The notes under the pieces were generated by a model, which saw only the letters and a program-made list of their open reading frames with translations, ran no database searches and was not told the origin of the DNA. A DNA stretch of 10,590 nucleotides from Candidatus Rifleibacteriota bacterium (GTDB lineage: Bacteria; UBP17; UBA6191; JACPRK01), in assembly GCA_016213865.1 (NCBI GenBank), contig JACQZL010000361.1, forward strand, positions 1 to 10,590, given 5' to 3'. This document shows positions 1 to 7,100 of this stretch, piece after piece (position 1 is the stretch's first letter; each line of letters opens with the position of its first letter). A program made the position numbers and the translations under genes.

Positions 1-2
1 GA

Positions 3-320
3 AGCAACCCACCGTTGGGGCTCGCGTTCCTCGTCGACAAGATAGTCAAGATCAGTCCCGGGAGTCCGGACCCGACCTGGACCTTCAGCGACACGAATGT
101 TGCGGGCACACTCTTCACCGCCCTGGCGGCTCCTGCCCCATCCACTGCTCCCTACGCCAGGCCTCTCAACCGGCTGGGTTCACCAACCTGCCAGATCTAC
201 CTGAACATATTCGTGGACCGGAATGCTTCCTACGCCCTCGATCCCGAGGAGGCTTCGGTCCGGCTCATAACCAGCGTGAATACGCTCCTGATTCCGAGTG
301 CCGGGACGGCGACTCCCTGA
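3..320 (+). CDS. 3' end of an unidentified protein, possibly a minor pilin (PilW-like by position)
   Basis: The reading frame is open from the first bases of the window to a TGA at 318-320, so this is the C-terminal ~105 residues of a protein that starts upstream. A TTG at 15 could serve as a start, but the frame continues in front of it and no ribosome binding site is visible, so I treat it as partial. The visible part has no membrane helix and few charged residues. It is rich in Ala, Pro, Thr and Ser and ends in a beta-like stretch (SVRLITSVNTLLIPS). The PilX/GspK-like gene begins 18 bases after the stop on the same strand. In many type IV pilus minor-pilin operons the gene before pilX is pilW, and a beta-rich secreted C-terminus would fit that. 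The assignment rests on position alone; I do not recognise the sequence. Confidence 0.55.
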   Translation, partial: SNPPLGLAFLVDKIVKISPGSPDPTWTFSDTNVAGTLFTALAAPAPSTAPYARPLNRLGSPTCQIYLNIFVDRNASYALDPEEASVRLITSVNTLLIPSAGTATP

Positions 321-338
321 ACCTGCGTTGAACTGCCC

Positions 339-1215
339 ATGACTTGCTCGAACGAGAAGCGGCACGGAACGATTCTGATCTTCTTCATCGCCGCGATGGC
401 GATCGTGAGCGTGCTGGTTGTCTCGCTTCTTAAGACGCAGGCCGAGCAGGCCACTGGCGTCTCGGTGGCCGAAGCGAGACTCATCGCCGACACGCTGGCT
501 TTGTCCGGTATCGAGATCATGGCAACGATCGACGACAAGGGACCGTCCGCTGAACTGACGAATCGCTACCGGAGTTTTCCCGACGCGAATCAGTACGGGT
601 TCGGGCGGCTCTTCGGGTTGGATTCTTCTCCAGTGCAGAATTTACTCTACATGCCACCTTTGGAGTACCCTGCGATCCGCGGTGTCGCGATGCGCTTTCC
701 GACCGAGGATGTGCCTGGGGTCGCGTTCAACAACGACATTCGTCTGATGAACGTCTTGTGTGGGCTTCCAGTCAACGTCACGCTGACGGTTCCAGGAACG
801 ACTATCGCGGGAAACAACGGCGGTGCGGTGCTTCCCACAACTGCTTGCCGGCCCCAGCCACCCGATCCGGAACACGACGACTTTCCCGTCAATGCGGGAA
901 GTCGATACATAACCGCGCTGAACCACAACACGATTGGCTGGTACGCGCCCAAGAATTCGCCGGCCCCACTTCCCAACACGGCTAAGATCACCGGCGTCGC
1001 AGGTTCGCAGAAAGTGCCGCCGCACGTTCGTGTTTGTCCGGGACCAGATCAGCCCGCTGGGGTTGACCTCTCGCTGCTTCATCTATGCTTGGTATGCCCG
1101 TCGTAATGCGACAGACTACCTCATGACAAGCGGGCGCGTTCGCCAGATTCTGGTTTCCGGCGGGGTCGAGTACTTGGGTGACGAAATTGCCGTCAGTTAC
1201 ACTCAGTTGCGGTGA
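339..1215 (+). pseudogene. PilX/GspK-like minor pilin, frameshifted
   Basis: The ATG at 339 opens a 255-codon frame ending at 1106. It starts with a short basic leader ending in Gly10 (MTCSNEKRHG), then a hydrophobic helix at about residues 11-31 and an alpha-helical stretch to about residue 63. This is the N-terminal layout of PilX and GspK minor pilins, which sit in the pilus or pseudopilus tip and, like this protein, can lack Glu at position +5 of the mature chain. After about residue 228 the frame turns implausible. The +1-shifted frame from about 1024 reads as good protein (RTFVFVRDQISPLG, then VRQILVSGGVEYLGDEIAVS) and stops at 1213-1215. A 1-nt insertion or 2-nt deletion in the CCGCCGC tract at 1017-1023 explains this. 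Repaired, the protein would be about 290 aa. It may be a true pseudogene or a sequence error. No Shine-Dalgarno is visible at 339. Confidence 0.6.
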
Positions 1216-1239
1216 GCATCTGCCGGTACGGTCTGGCCC

Positions 1240-2196
1240 TCACGGCGGATAGCCTCCCCACGCCGGATTCGGCTCCGCTGGATACGTGTTGTCCCTGAGC
1301 GCCCGCGTTGCGGGCTGCTCCACGTTTCCCCAAGGGCGCGAGGTCTGCAACGCGGGGTTTGTGTCGAGGGTTGCGATCGTTGCAGGTAATGCTCCGGTGG
1401 GCAGGTAGAGCAACTCTCGTCGATTACTCGAATTGGTGTGGTTGCCCAGATACAGAGGCACTGTAACGACATCGGCTGCCTCGGGACCGAACCATACGCT
1501 GACCGTGCACTCAAGCGTGGTGGCGTTGTTGTCTGGACTGTAGAGCGTGTAGCGCCGGCCGAACTGCGACCACGGCTGGAAGGTCATCGGAATGGCCGGA
1601 GTAGAACCTCGGTCTCCGATGAATGGGTTGAACGGATCGTCGCTAGCTCCGCCAGTGGCCAGCACTGTCACAGTCAGTGCGTTGGGATTGAGACTTGGCG
1701 TGCTTGGACTTGTAGCAAGGGTGAATGCTCGACTGTACATGTACGGCGGATTCGTGTAGGGGGCGTTTGGAGGCCATACTGCTAGAGTCGTCCCTGGCGG
1801 CCTCACCACTGGCCACCACTTGGCATACCCCCCGTTCAGCATCAGCTCCACCCCCTCCTCGGCGTAGATCAGCGCGAGGTCTCGAGCGGTGTTGCGGGCG
1901 CGCTGGGCCGATTGCCGCGACAGCGACGAGGTCAGCGGCGGCACCACGACCCCCACGAGCATCACGACGATCAGGATCTCGAGCATCGTCATGCCCCGGG
2001 CCCCGGCCCCGCCCGAGCGAGGTGGCCGCAAGGTCTGAGCGCCACTCCCCAGGACTCGTGCCTGCGAGCGTGACGACGACTCACTCCAGTCATCGGGGGG
2101 TCCAGGGGTGAACTTCACCCCTGGCGGGGGTTCGGGGGCGGCGCCCCTGAGAGGGTTCCCTGTTGCCTCTTTCCCCTCTCCGCGCTGGTTCTCCAT
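1240..2196 (-). CDS. Type IV prepilin / minor pilin (PilV-like) with unusually long leader
   Basis: This is a 318-aa prepilin, exported and assembled into a type IV pilus or type II secretion pseudopilus. The diagnostic prepilin-peptidase site is at residues 66-73: ARG, cleavage, then MTMLE, with Glu at +5 of the mature chain. A hydrophobic helix follows (ILIVVMLVGVVVPPL), then an amphipathic helix (RQSAQRARNTARDLALIYAE) like the PilV group, and a beta-rich body with no recognised domain. I chose ATG 2196 because GGAGAGG (2205-2211) precedes it at good spacing; a GTG at 2205 is the alternative. The gene starts two bases after the TGA of the ligase gene, so the two are probably translationally coupled. 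The leader is about 68 residues instead of the usual 5-30 because a 49-bp double-hairpin repeat lies in frame inside it. The body has lower G+C (about 50-53% in 1381-1440 and 1681-1740) than the N-terminal part (67% in 1921-1980). Confidence 0.82.
   Translation of the reverse strand: MENQRGEGKEATGNPLRGAAPEPPPGVKFTPGPPDDWSESSSRSQARVLGSGAQTLRPPRSGGAGARGMTMLEILIVVMLVGVVVPPLTSSLSRQSAQRARNTARDLALIYAEEGVELMLNGGYAKWWPVVRPPGTTLAVWPPNAPYTNPPYMYSRAFTLATSPSTPSLNPNALTVTVLATGGASDDPFNPFIGDRGSTPAIPMTFQPWSQFGRRYTLYSPDNNATTLECTVSVWFGPEAADVVTVPLYLGNHTNSSNRRELLYLPTGALPATIATLDTNPALQTSRPWGNVEQPATRALRDNTYPAEPNPAWGGYPP
2102..2150 (+). repeat. 49-bp double-hairpin repeat, copy 1 (in prepilin leader)
   Basis: Hairpin one (2102-2124) has 10-bp arms CCAGGGGTGA and TCACCCCTGG around ACT. 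A 7-nt spacer CGGGGGT follows. Hairpin two (2132-2150) has arms TCGGGGGC and GCCCCTGA around a short loop, with one G-T wobble. The length and layout match the copies at 9276-9324 and 9131-9179 exactly. On the coding strand it is read as LRGAAPEPPPGVKFTPG, the same frame as copy 2. Confidence 0.85.
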
Positions 2197-2198
2197 CG

Positions 2199-3881
2199 TC
2201 ACCACCTCTCCAGTCGTTCCAGCTCTCGCCGGGCCAGCTCGAACCGCGGATTCACCTTCACCGCCAGCTCCAGCAAACGCCGCGCGCGGTCGAACTGCGC
2301 CGTCCGGATGTAGACCTTCGCCAGGTTATAGCACAGCGCCGGGTTGAACGGATCCAGCCGCAGCGCCTCGAGATAGCTGGTCTCGGCCCCGGGGTAGTCC
2401 TTCATCGCCACGTAGTTGCGCCCCCGCAGGAAGTGCGCCTCCGAATCGGCTGGTTTCAGCATCACCGCGTTGGCCAGGTGGAAGAGCGCCTCCTTGGGCC
2501 TATCGGTCATGTGCAGGCTCGCCCCGACCATCTTCTCGTGATCCGCCTCCAGCGCGTCCAGCGGCAACCACATCAGATATACCGCCATCGCCACCAGGAG
2601 TGGCCGCCTGACCGTCGAATCGCCCGCGGGCGCGCACCGCTCGCGCGAGGCCGCCATCCCCAGCAGGTACCAGAGCAGCATCGAGCTGGTCGTGAACCGC
2701 CCGTCCAGTCCGATCGCGGCATTCACCAGTAACGCCGCCAGCATCGCCAGGTGCAGCCGCCTCAGGTTCACCTCTTCCGGCTCCAGTTCGGGCCCCTGCT
2801 CGAGCAACGAGCGCACCGCCAGCGCCAGCAGGGCCAGCCACAACCCGAGCCCCACCAACCCCGACTCGACCGCCACGTGCAGCACCTCGGAGTGCGCGTG
2901 CAGCGCCCGCATGTTCTCGCTGGCCGAGATCTCTTGCAGGTAGGGAGGCGCGTAGACCACGAAGCAGGGCGCGAAGTTCCCCGGCCCGAATCCCAGCACC
3001 GGTCGATCGAGCACCATCCGCGAGGAACCGCTCCAGATGGCCACCCGCTCCTGGTTCGACCGGCTGCTCCGGGGGCTCATCCGGGAGAGATCCAGGTTGG
3101 TCGGCGGACGCCACCAGAGCAGCAGTCCGAACACCACGAGCATCGCCACCGCGAAGGGCAGCAGCGAACGAAAGGCCGGTACCAGCCCCCGATCCATCAG
3201 CACCAGCACGAAGAGCCCGAGCGCCGCGGCGAGCCAGCCCGCGCGCGAGAGCGAGAGCAGCAGCCCGGTCAGTATCACCAGGAAGGCCCCCAGCCCGGTG
3301 ACCCAGCGGCGCCTGCCCGCGGCCGGCCTCAGGATCCTCTGCAGCGCCAGCGGCAGCGTCACCGAGAGAAACGCCCCGAGGAAAGTCGGCTGCACGAAGG
3401 TCCCGGTCGCCCTCGTCTCCCAGGGCACCCCGAACCGCACCGTGTAGCCGCCCACGACCTGAACGATCGCCACGAGCGAGGTGGCCGCCGCCGACCCCAG
3501 CAACAGGCCCGTCAGCCAGTCGAACCGGCGAGCGTCCAGTTCGAGCGCGCGCACCAGCAGGTAGAAGAGCAACTGATAGCCCAGCACCTGCAGCTGTTCG
3601 ACCCCCACGTCCTGCACCTGCGAGAAGAGGAACGAGAAGAAGTTGGCGCAGAAATAGGCCATCGCCACCCAGTCCATCCTGCGCAGAAACCCGAAGGAAG
3701 CAGCCCGGCGGAAGGCCATCGTCAGCAACAGCAGCGCCGTGCCGGTCTGGAAGAGCGTCTCCTTGACCGTCTCGATGTTGTAGGTCCAGCCCGAAACCGC
3801 CAGCGGCACCAGCGTCAAGATCAGCGCGAGCAGCAGCAGCGGCAGGTCGAGCGGCGGGCGGCTGGAGTCGGTCACCGGCAT
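2199..3881 (-). CDS. O-antigen ligase / O-oligosaccharyltransferase family (Wzy_C) membrane protein with C-terminal TPRs
   Basis: This 560-aa inner-membrane protein has about 10-12 hydrophobic segments from residue 11 to about 440. Its Wzy_C features are SLSRAGWLAAALGL (210-223), NQERVAIW (276-283), DRPVLGFGPGNF (292-303) and HAHSEVLHVAVESGLVG (328-344). In the WaaL/PglL family the periplasmic loop His and nearby Arg residues are needed to move a lipid-linked glycan onto lipid A core or onto a protein; candidates here are R213, R279 and H328/H330. Residues ~445-560 form about three TPR units (for example AEAHFLRGRNY-type repeats with NPALCYNLAKVYIRTAQFDRA), an addition seen in some bacterial members. 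ATG 3881 is the only reasonable start because an in-frame TGA lies about 25 bases upstream; no clear Shine-Dalgarno is seen. The prepilin gene follows after two bases, which suggests a pilin-glycosylating ligase, but lipopolysaccharide or other surface polysaccharide ligation is equally possible. Confidence 0.85.
   Translation of the reverse strand: MPVTDSSRPPLDLPLLLLALILTLVPLAVSGWTYNIETVKETLFQTGTALLLLTMAFRRAASFGFLRRMDWVAMAYFCANFFSFLFSQVQDVGVEQLQVLGYQLLFYLLVRALELDARRFDWLTGLLLGSAAATSLVAIVQVVGGYTVRFGVPWETRATGTFVQPTFLGAFLSVTLPLALQRILRPAAGRRRWVTGLGAFLVILTGLLLSLSRAGWLAAALGLFVLVLMDRGLVPAFRSLLPFAVAMLVVFGLLLWWRPPTNLDLSRMSPRSSRSNQERVAIWSGSSRMVLDRPVLGFGPGNFAPCFVVYAPPYLQEISASENMRALHAHSEVLHVAVESGLVGLGLWLALLALAVRSLLEQGPELEPEEVNLRRLHLAMLAALLVNAAIGLDGRFTTSSMLLWYLLGMAASRERCAPAGDSTVRRPLLVAMAVYLMWLPLDALEADHEKMVGASLHMTDRPKEALFHLANAVMLKPADSEAHFLRGRNYVAMKDYPGAETSYLEALRLDPFNPALCYNLAKVYIRTAQFDRARRLLELAVKVNPRFELARRELERLERW
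2205..2211 (-). promoter_or_regulatory. Ribosome binding site for the prepilin
   Basis: GGAGAGG lies inside the last codons of the ligase gene, with 8 bases between it and ATG 2196. The ligase TGA (2199-2201) falls between the two, a layout typical of translational coupling. It favours ATG 2196 over GTG 2205. Confidence 0.6.
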
Positions 3882-3975
3882 GCGAGCTGTAGTAGCAGGA
3901 ACAGGTCAGTGATCTACTACCCGAGAAGATCGTCGCGGGGCGCGAGGATTCGACAGTGAAACGAGATTGGCCAAT

Positions 3976-4069
3976 CACAGAGATCACAGAGACACAGAGG
4001 CACAGAGGGGGAGTTGATTCCAGGAGAACCAAACACTTCTCTGTGTCTCTGTGCCTCTGTGTCTCTGTG
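3976..4069. repeat. Large inverted repeat of CACAGAG heptamers between the giant rSAM gene and the ligase gene
   Basis: The left arm has four CACAGAG heptamers (3976, 3985, 3993, 4001) at 8-9 base steps. The right arm has four CTCTGTG heptamers (4039, 4047, 4055, 4063) at exact 8-base steps. Positions 3983-4007 and 4047-4071 form a perfect 25-bp inverted repeat around a 39-base loop. Short direct runs of this type flank small non-autonomous elements in several bacterial groups, but no transposase lies nearby. In a minus-strand transcript it would form a very stable stem-loop between 4184 (end of the giant gene) and 3881 (start of the ligase). The rest of the 302-base gap (3882-4183) holds no gene I can support. 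Confidence 0.85.
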
Positions 4070-4183
4070 ATACATGTCTTCGTTTTCGGGCAAATGCCCG
4101 CGCTGGGCCCCCCTGCGTTCTCTGTGCCCGATCCCGCCAGGGATCCCAACTGCGACTTGCACCCTGTGGTAGCGCATCTGGGC

Positions 4184-7100
4184 TCACTTGAACCTGAAAG
4201 CGATCAGCTCGGCGGCGGTGAGCTGGACGGGGGGCACCCCTTCGGCGGCCCCGGCCTCGCCCTCCGCGAGCTGCGAGTTGTTTCGCGGGCCGTCGTCGGC
4301 GCCGTCGGCGACCACCTGCACCAGTTCCGCGGGGCTGAAGGGCTCGGGAAAGGCGTGATGCTCGTCGGGCAGCAACCGCTCCCGGGCCGAGGGCCCGGCG
4401 TCGGAGGCAGAGGCAGCGTCGAGCTGGTCGTAAAGCCCGCGCAACCGCGTTCGCTCGTCGGTCATCAGCGCCATCACCTTGCGGTGGGTCCGCAGGTTCA
4501 TCCCGAGGTTATCGCAGCACTTCACGCAGTTGATCGGCTCGAAGTAGGGATGGTCCTTGGTGACCGTGAGCGCGAGCGGCCGGAAGTTCTGCATCCGCGG
4601 CGAGTTCCACAGCCCTGCGAAACCGCCCGAGGCCTGGTGCAGGTTGCCGAGCGGCTTGCCGTAACCCTTGCAGCAGGGGATGGTGAATCCGTCGGTGGTG
4701 ACGCGCGAGTAGCTCCAACCGATGTAGCAGGGCATCGTGTTGACGAAGCCCGACTCGTACTCGCCCTTCTCGACCTCGCCCTGCAGCCGGCGCGAGAACG
4801 AGCCGAAGCCCAGGAAGCTCAGGAACTCGCGCTTCACGCTGTAGTTCTGCTTGTTGATGCTGCACTTGTCATGCAGCGGGCACTTGCGGCACCGCTCCTC
4901 GTCGAAGAGGAAGACGTAGCCGGTGGCGCTCTCCGGGTCGGAGTAGACGTGCGCCGAATCCAGGCCGGCCGGGCAGGTCGCCCGCGTGTGGCGGTGCTCG
5001 ATGTGGAACGTGAAGCCCTCGTACATCGACTCCTTCATCAGCCGGCTGGGAAACTCGGCGGCCTCGCGCGCGTGCTGCAGGTTGTCCAGCACCTCCAGGT
5101 GCTCGATGCCCAGCATGTTGACGTAGTCGGAACGCTCCTGCAGCCGGGCGAAGGCGGCCAGCACCTCCTCGCTCTGCTCGTGCGTGAGCCTCAGGCTGTC
5201 GGTGTAGCCCTCGATGGTGTCGACCGGGGTGAACTCGACGTACTGCGCGCCGGTGCGCAGCCCGAAGTCGATCATGTTGTCCAGGTCGTCGTAGTTGAGG
5301 TTGCTGATGACGTTGTAAATCTTGACTCTAGGTTTGACCTGCGCCCCCTTCAAGCCCTGCAGCAGCACCATCAACCGCTCCAGGCGCAGGAACGCCTCGC
5401 CGTCGGTGCCGGGGTGCGTGCGCTCGAAAGCCTCGACCGAACCGGCCCAGATGCTGCACGTCAGGTCGTCCACGCCCAGCGCCACCAGGTCCTTCACGCC
5501 CTGCTCCGTGAGCAGCGTGAAGTTGGTGATGATCGCCAGCTCCAGACCCTTCTCCTTCACGTGACGGATGACGTCCCAGATCTGCGGGTGCATGAACGGC
5601 TCGCCCGAACCCGCCAGCTGGATGCGCCGGGTGCCCATCCGCGCCGCATCGTCGATCAGCCGCCGGATCGTCTCCAGCGGAAGGAAGTGCTGCTTGAACG
5701 CGCCCGCGAACCGACGGTCGCCCATCAGGTGGCTGTGACACCAGCAACCGGCGCACGACACGTTGCAGTCGTTGGTCATGTCGATCTCGAGGATGTCGGG
5801 CCCCTTGAACGCTCGCCGGCCGTCCATGATCCCCAGCAACTCCAGCTCCGTCGGATCGTCCAGCGCCGGTGCGCCCTCCGGCAACAGCGGCTCGGGCACG
5901 AACGCAGGCCCCGACCCCGTGCGGCCCGCCACGCGCCTCTCGGTCTCGAAGCTGCCCAGGTGGTTCACCTGCTCCTTGAGCAGGTCGATCGCCTGCGCGT
6001 AACTGAGATTGCCCTTGATGATCCCCAGCACCAGCTCGTTCTGCTTGCCCTCGGTGAGATTGGTCTCCATCACCTGGATACCCTTCTCCTTGGCGACCGC
6101 CAGCAGCCGGCGGATGCGCTCCCGGCGCACCTCGATGGTGTTCTTCCCGTCCCGCGTGCGCCACAGGTAGTGGTAATCCATCGGCGGCAACACCACGTCG
6201 AACTGCTCGGCGTGGGCGTGGATCGGCGTGTCGGTGATGATCGCCAGCGCGTTGATCGACTTGATGCGGGTGACGAAGCCGGCGTTGTCCGAGTAGAAGT
6301 CGAGCGTTTGCCGGAAATCCTCCTCCTCCTCGCCGGGATAGCCGACGATGCAGAAGACGCTGCTCTCGATCCCCGCCTCGTGACAGTCGCGGATGACCCG
6401 GGCCGCATCATCTCTCGTGAAGGAGCTGCCCTTGCCCATCAGCCGGATCACCTTGTCGCTCGCGCTCTCCAGCCCGAACTTGAAGTCGTAGCAGCCCGCG
6501 GCCTTCATCTTGTCGAAGACCCTTCGCGTCATCTGCGGCGTCGGCAGGCCCTGGCACATCCACCGTACGTCGAGCTTGGCCGCCACGATCCGGTCGCAGA
6601 TCTCCTCGAGAGCCTCGATGTCGCCGTTGATGAGCTGATCGCTGATCTCGAACTCGTGGATCTCGTTCTTGACCGCGTGATAGGTCAACTCCTCGAGGAT
6701 GTGTTCGGGCGAACGGTTGCGCCACTTGCCCGTGATCGCCACGCCCTTGCAGAAGGCGCACCGGTTCACGCAGCCGCGGCTCCACTCGAGGATCAGCTTC
6801 TTCGATGGGTAGCGCGACAGGTCGAAGTCCTGGTAGTCCGGGAACGGCACCGTGTCGAGCGGCGCGATCGGCGCCCGGAAAGTCTCGCGCGGGTGCACGC
6901 CGTCCGGATAGGTCACCACGCCCGGCACGTCGCCCACCGGCCTCCCCGCCTTGATCGCCTCGATGACGTCGACCAGCGTCGCCTCGCCTTCGCCGATCAC
7001 GTAACCGTCCACCAGTTCGCCCACCTGGTCGAGGAAGATGCGCCGGTAGTCGGGCGTGAAGACCGCCGGCCCGCCCAGGATGATGCGCTTGGACTGATCG

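Noticed and set aside
2751..3959. Plus-strand open frame of 402 codons opposite the ligase
   Set aside because: Its Gln/Arg/His/Pro-rich translation is a shadow of the ligase codons; the ligase frame has membrane segments and Wzy_C motifs.
3976..4069. CRISPR-like array
   Set aside because: The units are 7-base heptamers with 1-2 base gaps in two inverted arms, with no spacers and no cas genes.
4087..4100. Intrinsic terminator for the giant gene (CGGGC/GCCCG hairpin)
   Set aside because: The stem is only 5 bp, and on the minus strand it is followed by AAAA rather than a U tract.
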